Made by a program: the position numbers and the translations under genes. From Edolisoma coerulescens (Eukaryota > Chordata > Aves > Passeriformes > Campephagidae), in assembly GCA_013397115.1 (NCBI GenBank), contig VWZW01004141.1:248001-312000 (forward strand): DNA of 64,000 nucleotides, read 5' to 3'. A model generated the notes under the pieces. It searched no databases. It was given only the letters and a program-made list of their open reading frames with translations, and was not told the DNA's origin. Below, piece after piece: positions 12,059 to 22,764 of the stretch (position 1 is its first letter; every line of letters begins with the position of its first letter).

Positions 12059-12871
12059 CATTTACACTGACCAACACAAAGGTGGTAACGAAGACCAAGC
12101 TATGATATTTATACCAGCTAACCAACAGCTGTGAAACCTACAACAAATGTTTCTGGCATAAACCACACAATGCAAGGGGGAACAGCCAGTCTAATGGGAG
12201 AATGGTACATGCTGCTCAAGAAGAATCAAAACATGAAACTGGAAAAACAACAAAAACAACATGTAACTCCCAAGCCAGCACAGAAGTTGAAATACTTACA
12301 TGAAAATTTACATAGCTAACTCAAAAACACCATGTAAGTCACCATACGTTCTACTTCCCCCTCAAAAAGCTTTCCAGTGTTGCCTGAGAAGTGCAACACT
12401 CTTGTGCCTCTGTGGTTGACACAATGATTGTGGCTGAACAGAGAAAGAAGTAAAGAGATACTATGCTAAGGCATCCCAAAGCATTTAAAAGAGACACAAA
12501 AATCAAGTGTATATTTAGGACCCAAAAGACACCTGGAATAGCATAGGCATTTCATACAGGGTTTTTAAAAAAATACTTTTAGATAATACTTATACTGTAC
12601 ACAACAGGACTTTTAAACAATATATTACACTGCTAAAAATGTTCATATAAATACTATACAGGCAAGCGTGCAACCAACCTGTTAGGAAGGTTCACAAATT
12701 AGACAACCACATATTTCTGGAAAAGCTCTCAGATTATCTTCAAGATTTCTGATTTGTGTAATCCAAGCCACTGATTCAGCAATACCTATTTTAAAGGAAT
12801 TGGGACAAGGCATGAGATGAAATACATCTGTCTGCTGATGACCAGTTCAAGTTTAATGTGCTACTGTCACC

Positions 12872-13116
12872 TTAATCTGGCATATCAATGTTTAACTTGG
12901 GAGGTGGAATCACATATTTTCCAGGACTCTGTGTAATGACCACTCCAGTCTTTTTTCGAAACATTGGTGCAATTTTTGGCGGTTCAGGCAGTGGTGTTTC
13001 TTCTGTCTCCTCATTATCTTCATGATGAAGATCATAAGAGATATTTCCGTATTCTCGTAAGAATGGGAAAATTTCAAGCAGGAACTGGCAAAAGTCTTTG
13101 CGAATTCCAAACCACC
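12872..13116 (-). CDS. TMEM185A: TMEM185A exon 7 (last)
   Basis: Encodes residues 270-350. The acceptor is TTTTAG|GG; the split tryptophan codon (T|GG) gives NHWWFGIRK, and the exon carries the cytosolic-type acidic tail. The stop is TAA at 12872-12874. Confidence 0.97.
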
Positions 13117-16100
13117 CTAAAAGAAACCAAATCATTTTACATTATTAACAGAACACATGCTTAATTAGACTATTTAAAGTCTCTTGATTGTTTGCATATA
13201 AATAAGGTTTGTTAGTGCTGCTTCTCAGCGTTCTTTACGCCTGTCATTACAGTTCAGGTTATATACACACAGACACACATCCTGTGTCTGGACAAGCATT
13301 TGCACAGTTCCATGTCTGCACGTGCATGCCCGAGTGTGTATCCAGCTGTATAAATTACAGCTACACTACCCCAGCAAGAATCCATTTCGTTTCACACATT
13401 ACACAGTGTTGGGTCACATCAGTGCAGAGAAGGAACACAAAAGACTTTGCATCTCAACCAAAGCAAACAGTGCCACAGGGGAAGACACTGTAAGCACTGA
13501 AACCTTACTACAACTGCCTGAAAACAGTAGTAACAGAAAAGCCATTTTTGAAAATACAAAATAAAATACATTGATTTTCAATCTGTTTCCAAGATTCTGA
13601 AATACTTACAGTGATTGCCTCCTTTTTGTCCAAATGTTGTTGCCATTAATGTTATCAGTGAAAGCCAGAGAGGAACAAATATGGGTATGAAAGAAAAAGA
13701 ATTATGCCCATCCAGTCTGTGTACTAGCAAGATCTAAATGGCAAAAAAAATTATACAAGTCAGTTTAATTGCAACACTCACTTTCAAACTGCTTAAAGCA
13801 TATGCTGATCTCAAATCTTTAACTTCACACATCTGTGAGGAAAACATGGCCTTCACAGAAGCAGGTAGTTATAGTTCCAATGTGATGCACATTTTGCTTG
13901 AGAAACTTTAAAGGAACATAGAATTCTTGTCTGCGTTTCATATTTGCTGTTAATATTTTGTTCCAAAAAAAGAGCAGCATTCTCATTTCAGTAAATCCAA
14001 AAATCATCATTACTTACAGAAGAAAAAAGACACATCAAACTCATTATGGCTTTCCCTACCTCAAATGTGAGCAGTGGAACTACAATTGTCATCCAGCTGA
14101 CAGCCATGGTGATGTGTGTCCTCCTCTGCTCAGCGATCACGTCCATGGAGCGCAGGAACAGCACGGACCACACGATGTAATAGAGCACCACGAGGCACAG
14201 GAAGGACATCAAGATCCACAGTGGAACACAAACAACCTGAAACAAAGACATATTTGATTTGTTTCAGTTGTGGGGTTTTTTAAATAAAGTGAGTCGACAT
14301 ACTAAGTCTAAGTAAGAAAATTAAGTCTTTAACTAACATAATGTCTAACAGAAAAGCATCAAACTCCTGTGCGTTGTTTTGAGCCATATCAGTTCAGGGG
14401 CTCCTCAGCTTCTAAACCCCATCAAGCTGAAACAATGTAAAATCAAGGCAATGTAGTTCAACTTTAGCAAGACTTCTGTGATTATGCGTGGGCTCAAACT
14501 ATACTTGAAATTGATTTTAGCAAGTACTTCCTACACTGAATACCTTACTTTAAAGGATTTCAATCCTTTATCAAAGTTTTTTTGACAACAGAAAGGACAG
14601 ATATAACCATGCCAGATTGGCAGTTTTATGGTAGTTTACAAAAACCCAGACACAAAACCAGCACTTTTGTATTCTAAAGGCGCTTGGGACAGGACATCTC
14701 AGCAGTTTTGACAGTGATTACTTGCACAGTAAGTGGATTTACATGCATGGTAACACAACAAATAAAACTAGTTATTTACCACACTGTATTTACCAACACA
14801 TTCTCTAACTCACCAATCATTTTCATGGCCTGTTTAGTGTTCCCATCAGGAATTTTGGGTGAGGATTTCTCTTTCAACTGCTGCTCAGAGATTTAACTGC
14901 AGTTGATGGCACATTCCCTCAGAGGATGAAGTGCCCCAGAACAGCCTCTGATTCCCATGACCACTGAATGAAATGCCAGACCTTCAGTGAAGGATTGCTA
15001 AGCGAGCAAAAATGGGATCGTGGACTGATCACATATTAACTATTCTCTAGAATAAATATCTTTATGAAATTCAGCATTTAAACAAAGATAAGAAGAAAAC
15101 ACTTGTTACATACAAGCCATGGCCATCTGATGATCTCGTCTAGTCTGAGTGCAATAAATATGAACTGTAGAATATTGACTGAACACAAGATTTCCAGCTA
15201 GAAAAAGAAAAAAACATTAGTCAGCTCTTAGTATGATAAACTTACTTCCAGGGTAACCAATGAATCTGTTAAAGCACTTCTCTGACCCCATTCTTATCAC
15301 TTAAATATGAAAATTGTAAATAAATCATATTTAAAATTTACATTTTCTAGTACTAAACATCCCTAAATTTGTGTGGGTGTGATCCCAACCAAATAATGTA
15401 GTCAGCTGTTTCCAAGATCTCCCTGGTATTTAAAAAAAACCCAAAAGGCACTTAGAGTGATTAGAGAAATAAGAAAAGCCAAACTAATCAGAATGAAAAA
15501 AGCAAAGCATCAGAAAACAACTATACTCTTCATGTAAGAAATACTGCTAGAATTAAACTGAGTAGTAAAAAGACCTTCAACTTAAAATTAGCAAAATTAA
15601 TCTTTTGGAATATTCAGTAGTTTCAGTAATGGACAGAACTACCAACAGTCCAAATCAGAAGTCCAAGCTCTATCTAGGGGAAAAAAGAAATACATGGAAT
15701 ATTAGAATATGACATCCAAATTCAAATAATTTACTGGATAATTGAGAGATATTTTAAATGACACTGAAGACATGGGTTTTGTGGCAATAGAGAAAAGCAA
15801 TACTTCTCATTAAAATGTTAGTGAAAGGTTTTCATGAGTCCTGCTTGCCACTGTGAGAAACAGCTCTTCATTATACTTTTTAAAAAAAGTCTGTGTCTAG
15901 CTTGAACAAAGTGAGACAATGAAACACCATCAGACTTGGCAAGATTCTATTTCTAAAGTTTATGGGCAGCCCTACAATGGATAGGATTTTCAAAGATCAC
16001 AGAATTATCATCTGAAAAGTCTAACTGAAGCTTTTGAATGCAAGTTAGAAACATTACTCATTTTAATAAAAAAGATGCAGTTACGTATGGCCTCTTTTAA

Positions 16101-19100
16101 ACGCAGTATTTCTGAGAAGGCAGACACTACATGCTACTTTTCACTAACACACGTGGTTGTGTAGAGTGTGATCTGGATAAGCACCTTTGAAAGTTACAGC
16201 ACAGGGAGTCAAAAATCCAACAGGCAGCAGGCACTTGCCAGTTTCAGGGACCACAACAAAGTCTCCACTGTTGAACTACATGTAACTTTAAAAAGACTGA
16301 AAAAGTAGATTTACAATAATTTTGTACCACTGGCTTTCTCAAAAGAATAAATCACCAAAAACCCCCACACTCAAGTGTAAGAACAAGCAACCAGAAAGCC
16401 GCAAGACCAAAGAGAGAGAGAAAAATATAAAAATCAGAGAATCAATTGCCATAAGTAATTTTCAGAATCAAGCTAACATATGAGATCTATATGGCAAGTG
16501 CACATATATTTGCACTGGCTCACAACTTAATGAATTCAACATGCTTTAATTAAATAGTGCTTTACTGACTATAAAAATAGTGTAACACATAAAAGAAAGC
16601 TTTTTTTGAGCCCACCATGATACAGAGACAAAAGCCCCAGCATGTACTTACTGATCACCTAATCAGATGCAGAACAGAAATGAGCAGATAATGTATTTCA
16701 GATTAAATACTTATTAAAATAATAACAGATTAACAACTACTTTGATTACTCAAGTCAAAAATTAATGTCCTGGATTAAAGGCAGACCCCTCATGTTTCTA
16801 GCAAATGAAAGGGAAATAATGAAATCTTCACAGAGTAAAAAGAAGAGAAAGTAGAACAGCACTAAGTGAAGACGACTAAGAGTAAAAAAAACCAATAAAA
16901 ATTAGTTGAGACAGCTGTTGCCTTTTATGGATTCTACTTTCTTCTGCCAGTACTTAGCAGCTGTGCAGTCATCTGTAAATCAATGGGCAATCAAGCATCA
17001 TCCAGTAGAAGGCAAGCACTTCCACACAAATTTTATTTTAGCAATGGTTAACTGGTAATAGAACCCTACAAAACAGAATTCTATTGACAAATGTTTCAAA
17101 ATGAACTTAGGATATCAGTTTACCAGCTATCATAACAATCACTTACCAAAAATGTTTCTCTCTACCAAAAAACTCATCTTATGCTGATGTTAGAGAAATA
17201 GTCCCTTGAAATTAAAATACTTGAAGAAGCTGAGCCTCATCTAAAAATCAGATTTTTAATTGTCATGGGGTCGTTTGAGGACATAGCAAAACAAAAAACT
17301 TCTTTAAAAAATCAGTATGAATTCTAAATTTATTGCAAAATGCCACAACTGTGGGAGCACCTTGAGAATCCTTCCAAGGTTCTTCCAAAACCAAAGGGAA
17401 TTAGAGATAAGATAGAGGCAGAAAATAAAACCCTAATGTTACTGCCTACCATTCACATTCCCAAATTAAAGACTAAACACGCAGATTGTGATATTAAGAC
17501 ATTTTCAGCCCTGATTACGTAGGGCTCTGGAAATTCAGTTCTGCCTAGAGACAGTGCTTGCAATCAGTGGAATTTTTTTCTGTTGTTTCCATGTAAGTGT
17601 CTGGTATCAGTCCATATTGCAGAGTTCCTGGTGAGTTATTTTAACACAAAATATTAAAAAAGCAAATTCAAAACATGCTGCAATTTGGTAGATACTAAAA
17701 CTAGAAGGTACCAGAAAATGTTGTATTATTCCTGATCCTGATTTCATTCCCATTTACAGGTGAGTGCATTTACAGGTGAGTGCAATTAATTGGATGTAGT
17801 CCTGTGTATTGTGCTTTCCTGAGAGACAAACTGCCACAAAACCCATCCCAAGTCCTGCACTGCCGTGACTTTCACACATCACAAATGAAGCCTCACCTCC
17901 AGAGACCTGTCGTGTCGGAATCCCCACACACAAGCTGCAACTGAGACTGGAGACACAAAGAACAGTGGCATGAAGACCAGAAGCCAGAAATGGGTTCCTC
18001 TTTCAATCCTGTCACACACCAGGACTTCAAACATCAGCAGTAGCAGGTGGATGCCGACTGCAATTAACATAGCTTTGAACTCCACACAGGTTTCTCCTTC
18101 TGCTCTGAAGAGAGAATAAGGAAGAATTTACTTGCCAGTAAGAAAGCACATTACCCTGCAAACATCCCAGCACACTTGCTTGAGCTTCCGATATTAACAC
18201 TTGATTTTAATAAACATACATATTATACCCATTAAACTCCACTCCTGATGACCTAATAGGATTTCTTGTCCATAAAGCTGTACATTGGAAGTATTTTACT
18301 CACAGGGTGCAGTGGGATTTTTACAATTTGAAAATTTTTTAAGGATTCCATAGCTGGGCAGATAAAACAGGATTTCTTTGCTACTGTATCAACAGTCAGC
18401 TATCAGGCAGGCTGTCAGGAGATAAGCTAAATTTAAAATGATCTGTTTGATTTCTGCACCAGCGTTCACTGAATCAACATCTTTCCCCAGAATTTCTTTA
18501 TTTACCTAAGCCAGAGTATTGCAACAGATACTTTCTGTTACTAAAACACCTGTAAAATGACAGCACACACAGCTTCTCCCTACACCAGCAGACCCATTAC
18601 TAGAAGTGGCAAACGAGACCTGAACCACACAAAATGTGGGTGTATCAGGAGATCTGTACATCAAAATTTTTCATATAATATTCACCATAGACATTTATTG
18701 CACTTCATTTAAGGTAATTTTTCTTTTGCCCTGGGATCTTCAAATTCACATTCTACTCAAATTACCAAAAAACTCAACACTGACGTATTTAAAGATGTGA
18801 AAGGTATTGTCCTAGACTGTCAAAGCACAACATTCCCTCTGTTTTGCCAAACAAACATCATCAACTTACCGATACTGTGGGTTTCGGGCCCACACCCCTG
18901 TTCCCACTGAGGCACCAACAATCACCATTAACTTCCACAGCCATATTGGAGCAAACACAGCCCAGTAACTCCACTGGATTTTGTCATCCAGACGTAGAGA
19001 GAGCAACACAGAAAAGAGCAGCAGGCAGGCATAAATAAGGAATTTGCTATTAAACAAACAAACAAAAAAATCCAGTCAGGAATCAAGGCAGGCAACTTCA

Positions 19101-21857
19101 CATTAAGTTTGTAGAGGACAACAAAATCAGTCACAGCTGAAATGTCATTTGGACACTTCCTAATAGAAAACAAGTCCAGCTTCTTTACAAAGAATCAAAT
19201 ATTTCATCATAGATGCACCATATGTCATCTCTTTCACTTATAAAACCATTGCTTCAAGGAAACACATCAAAAGCATTTTTTCATGACAGTCTCAGTGAAC
19301 TGAGATAAATAGTTCCCTTACACAAGGATCCAGTCAGGAGCTGTATTATTAGACGCTCACAAATATACCAGCTGTACATGTTTTTAAAAAATGTGTTCTG
19401 TCATACAAATCAAATGAAGTAGTTGTTGATATTCAAAATTGAGTTACATAATTTATGAAATTTTATCCACACTGCTTTTAACTAAAGGTTAAAAGTTATT
19501 ACGAATTGTAGTAGGGCAGACTTCTGAAAATTTTTTACTTAATATTTACATTCATGTAAAAAGCAGTATTATAGAAAAGAAAAACCCAACAGGTGAAACT
19601 TTTAGCAAAGTTACTGATTATACACTAAAGTTTCCAACTGGAATATTGAGGATGGTGCTTACAAATTTAAAATAGCTACATTGGTACAGTTTATAACACA
19701 GTCAATTTAAGAATGAATAAAAGTATCTGGAATACTTGAGCAGCGGCACAGCAACTGCTTGTACCACCAAAAATCAGACAAAATAATTACATAGTAGGTG
19801 ATTTCCTCACAGGACAGGAAGGGAAAAGTCAGGAGACCAGAAGCTCACGGACTGCTTTATAAAACACATAATTAGGCTCCAACACTGTTTTAGTGAAGTA
19901 ATTGTATGTATTTAAAAACATGGATAACCTAAGGAACAGAATAAAGCAGCAACAGTCAGGAATACTAGCATTTCTCCAACAGCACAACTCAAACTACACA
20001 AATTCACTCACATCAAATAACAAAGCATTCATCAGATCAGCACTGCTATGTTTAGATATCAAGCTGTTTTGTCTCTACTCACAACAAGTGTCTCATCTGC
20101 CCCTTAATAATGAAAAACAGATTTATTGTGTCAGCATCTCCCCGCATGCTTGATCAAAGTACCTCGGGATAGGATGATATGAACTGGTCACACTTCACAG
20201 CAACAAAGAGATGTCTCAGCATCTCGGCTAGTCATCCTTTTCTAACATTCAGTATTTGTGTGATTTGTACTTTCCCTGGCTCCTCAATAAACACAGCAGT
20301 GAAATACCACTGCTCCCCAAGTGTTCCAGGCGCATCAAAACACCAAGACACCTGCACCAGTGCAGCATTCGGCCTGCTCATTCAGCACTCAGCACCCAAA
20401 CAAGCTGCAAGCATTGCTCTGCAGTAACAAAATTGTTTAAGCTTCTAGGACTTGTGCTCTTACTTTTCCATTACTCCGACCACACACATTTCAATTGTTT
20501 ATTTCAGCCTCTGCAACAATGCATTTCCTGGAGCTTCGGTTACCCTTGTGTTTGTCTGAACACAGCCTGCTGTAATTGCCATCATGTAAGGCCTCTTTCA
20601 CGTGCAAGGCTTTTCCAGGACTCTCAGCATCTCAAGCCACCTTGCACAATTTCCTTGCAGGCCCTTAGTCTGTGGTCTTAAAATATCTGGTAAAACCCAG
20701 TAAAACTTAACTCATTCTATCAGCTCCTTTAAAAGTTACATGTCCGTACGTGCTCGGAGAGCCAGCAGAACCCCAGGTCGCAGTGACCATCACATCGTTA
20801 ATTTTCGGGAGCCCGAAGGAAGGGCTCGCCTTCCCCGGTGCCTCCCGCGCCGCCCAGGGCTGGTCACACCTGCGGACACGGAGCCTCCGCCGCACGGTCA
20901 GAGCCCGCGCGGAGCCTCCGCACCCCAAAGCGCTGCAGAAAGAGCCTGGCAGTAATCTGAGAAAGTTCCACAGCAACAAAGCAGATGACTGGAAGTGGGG
21001 CTGGAAAGCAGATGCACAGCGCTCGCGTTCCCAGCCCCCTGACCGCGAAGCAGCGGCGGGAGCACGCACCGACACCCGGGGCGCTGGGAAGGTTGGATTC
21101 GATGATCTCAGAGGTCTTTTCCAACCCGGTTGATTCAGTGATTCTGGGCAGGAAACCGGTCGGGAATGGCGTGTTCCAAACGCCGCCCGAGCTCGCGGTG
21201 CGGAAGGGCCACCCGAGGCCGCGCTCCGCTCCAAAGCTGGCGGGTCCCGCACCCAGCGCTGCTCCGGCCGGGCCCCCGGGCGAACACTGCCGGGCCGGCG
21301 CTGCCCGCGCCGCGCTCACCTGGGGTTGANGTGGGGCGGGGCGGTCCCGCCCCGGCGCTTTCGCCTCACGAGGAATTTTTGGCTCATTTCTGGCCCAAAC
21401 TCGCCCTCTGCCCGTGTGAAGCCACTCCCGCAGGTCCTGGTGGTGCATGGCCTTGTAAAAGCCCCTCTCCAGCTCTCTCGGAGCCCCTTAGGTACTGGAG
21501 GGTGCCCTAAGGTCTCTCTGGAGCCTCCTCCAGGCTGAACAGAATTTGGATGAAAGTTTCACAGTGTCTGGGCAACATTTCAATGTCCCAGACAATTAAA
21601 TCCCCGGGCGTTTAGGGACAGCTCTACAAAAAGTTGTCATAATCCAGTATTCACTGAGAAATGTTTCAAGTACAAATTTGAAAAAACCCAAACAAATTAT
21701 ATATGTACCTTCTTGGAGACAAAATATTGGGTACTTAACATCNGTCCCGCACCCAGCGCTGCTCCGGCCGGGCCCCCGGGCGAACACTGCCGGGCCGGCG
21801 CTGCCCGCGCCGCGCTCACCTGGGGTTGAAGTCCTGGAAGAAGCCGCGCAGGTTCAT
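12872..21857 (-). CDS. TMEM185A: TMEM185A, multi-pass membrane protein (seven coding exons)
   Basis: Seven exons join in frame with consensus GT-AG sites: 21820-21857, 18870-19046, 17897-18104, 15114-15197, 14060-14236, 13610-13733 and 12872-13116. They total 1,053 bases, i.e. 350 codons, the length I know for human TMEM185A (former FAM11A). The sequence is closely alike throughout. Hydrophobic segments lie near residues 15-30, 41-65, 83-102, 111-134, 144-158, 170-197, 208-233 and 243-258. An acidic tail follows (HHEDNEETEET near 310-320) and the protein ends in KLNIDMPD. Biochemical function is unknown; family members are polytopic membrane proteins. The first exon codes only 12 residues and sits in a CpG island; in humans the matching 5' region carries the FRAXF fragile-site repeat. 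Introns hold no other recognised gene. The 3' end of exon 1 is duplicated in this assembly (see 21330-21829). Confidence 0.97.
13610..13733 (-). CDS. TMEM185A: TMEM185A exon 6
   Basis: 124 bases encoding residues 229-269. The acceptor is TTTAG|ATC and the donor CACT|GTAAGT. It contains RLDGHNSF and the membrane segment IPIFVPLWLSLITLMATTF. Confidence 0.95.
14060..14236 (-). CDS. TMEM185A: TMEM185A exon 5
   Basis: 177 bases encoding residues 170-228, phase 0 at both ends. It has a TTTCAG acceptor and a GAG|GTAGGG donor. It contains VPLWILMSFLCLVVLYYIVW and the soluble loop MDVIAEQRRTH. Confidence 0.96.
15114..15197 (-). CDS. TMEM185A: TMEM185A exon 4
   Basis: 84 bases encoding residues 142-169 (LEILCSVNILQF...RWPWL). 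The acceptor is TTTCTAG and the donor CTT|GTATGT. The exon is too short to stand out as an ORF and was found by splice phase and family resemblance. Confidence 0.95.
17751..17782. repeat. Tandem duplication of a 16-mer
   Basis: The unit catttacaggtgagtg occurs twice, head to tail, in TMEM185A intron 3. On the plus strand each unit reads as a splice-like ACAGGTGAGT, but it lies antisense to the gene. Confidence 0.9.
17897..18104 (-). CDS. TMEM185A: TMEM185A exon 3
   Basis: 208 bases encoding residues 72-141. The acceptor is CTCTTCAG|A, completing the arginine codon CG|A; the donor is GAG|GTGAGG. It contains AMLIAVGIHLLLLMFEVLVC and the loop DRIERGTHF. Confidence 0.96.
18870..19046 (-). CDS. 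TMEM185A: TMEM185A exon 2
   Basis: 177 bases encoding residues 13-71 plus two bases. The acceptor is TTTAATAG|C and the donor TATCG|GTAAGT. It holds the first two membrane segments and the first RLD...PIW repeat unit. Confidence 0.96.
21083..21147 (+). repeat. CR1 LINE 3' tail
   Basis: The sequence runs 'gaaggttggattcgatgatc', then 'tcagaggtcttttccaaccc', then 'ggttgattcagtgattctg'. This is the characteristic 3' end of avian CR1, here in plus orientation, inside the CpG-rich start of TMEM185A intron 1. Confidence 0.8.
21330..21829. other. Apparent false 500-bp duplication in the assembly
   Basis: A single N (21330) is followed by 412 bases (21331-21742) that read as identical to 22353-22764, then by another single N (21743), then by 86 bases (21744-21829) that read as identical to 21244-21329. 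Removing 21330-21829 rejoins 21329 to 21830 without loss. Exact identity, single-N joints and the round length point to a gap-filling or consensus error rather than a genomic duplication. Confidence 0.85.
21416..21540 (-). repeat. CR1 LINE fragment (left copy)
   Basis: On the minus strand this carries CR1 internal-tail blocks: 'ttcagcctggaggaggctcc', 'ccagtacctaaggggctc', then 'gagagctggagaggggcttt'. It is part of the segment duplicated by the assembly. Confidence 0.75.
21820..21857 (-). CDS. TMEM185A: TMEM185A exon 1 (coding part)
   Basis: Encodes MNLRGFFQDFNP plus AG. The donor is CCCAG|GTGAGC. It is only 38 coding bases, found from the family's conserved N-terminus. The ten bases at its 3' end are also present at 21320-21329 because of an apparent assembly duplication. 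Confidence 0.93.
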
Positions 21858-22089
21858 CGCGGCCCCTCTACCAGGCGCTCATGGCGCGGCCCCGCCACCG
21901 CTCCAGGGCCTGGCCTGCCCGGGCCTCGCCGCCACCCCGCGCATGCGCACGGGCCTCTGCCGGGACCCGGCCGGGCCGAGCACTGCCGGGCTTTGAGAGC
22001 GGGCACTGCGCATGCGCACCGGGCAGGGCGGTGGCTCTGCCAGGAGATGGGCGGGGCTGAGCCGGAGGGGCGGGGCTGAACGGGGCGGG
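21858..22089 (-). promoter_or_regulatory. TMEM185A CpG-island promoter with two NRF1 sites and GC boxes
   Basis: Two perfect NRF1 palindromes, GCGCATGCGC, occur at 21939-21948 and 22008-22017, 69 bp apart. Three GC boxes (GGGCGGGGC type) follow at about 22048-22089, in short tandem spacing. Position just 5' of the TMEM185A start on the minus strand fits a housekeeping CpG-island promoter. The island runs into the gap at 22090 and continues at 22352-22385. Confidence 0.75.
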
Positions 22090-22351
22090 NNNNNNNNNNN
22101 NNNNNNNNNNNNNNNNNNNNNNNNNNNNNNNNNNNNNNNNNNNNNNNNNNNNNNNNNNNNNNNNNNNNNNNNNNNNNNNNNNNNNNNNNNNNNNNNNNNN
22201 NNNNNNNNNNNNNNNNNNNNNNNNNNNNNNNNNNNNNNNNNNNNNNNNNNNNNNNNNNNNNNNNNNNNNNNNNNNNNNNNNNNNNNNNNNNNNNNNNNNN
22301 NNNNNNNNNNNNNNNNNNNNNNNNNNNNNNNNNNNNNNNNNNNNNNNNNNN
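22090..22351. other. Assembly gap (262 N)
   Basis: The unresolved bases lie in the TMEM185A CpG island, upstream of exon 1. The human counterpart region contains the FRAXF GC-rich repeat. Whether a repeat is hidden here cannot be seen. Confidence 0.95.
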
Positions 22352-22437
22352 GGTGGGGCGGGGCGGTCCCGCCCCGGCGCTTTCGCCTCACGAGGAATTT
22401 TTGGCTCATTTCTGGCCCAAACTCGCCCTCTGCCCGT

Positions 22438-22562
22438 GTGAAGCCACTCCCGCAGGTCCTGGTGGTGCATGGCCTTGTAAAAGCCCCTCTCCAGCTCTCT
22501 CGGAGCCCCTTAGGTACTGGAGGGTGCCCTAAGGTCTCTCTGGAGCCTCCTCCAGGCTGAAC
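22438..22562 (-). repeat. CR1 LINE fragment (right, probably genuine copy)
   Basis: Same sequence as 21416-21540. This copy continues into unique flanking sequence at 22765 and is probably the true location. Confidence 0.75.
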
Positions 22563-22764
22563 AGAATTTGGATGAAAGTTTCACAGTGTCTGGGCAACAT
22601 TTCAATGTCCCAGACAATTAAATCCCCGGGCGTTTAGGGACAGCTCTACAAAAAGTTGTCATAATCCAGTATTCACTGAGAAATGTTTCAAGTACAAATT
22701 TGAAAAAACCCAAACAAATTATATATGTACCTTCTTGGAGACAAAATATTGGGTACTTAACATC

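Noticed and set aside
20707..21448. Long overlapping open frames near the start of TMEM185A
   Set aside because: They are products of CpG-island composition, CR1 sequence and the assembly duplication.
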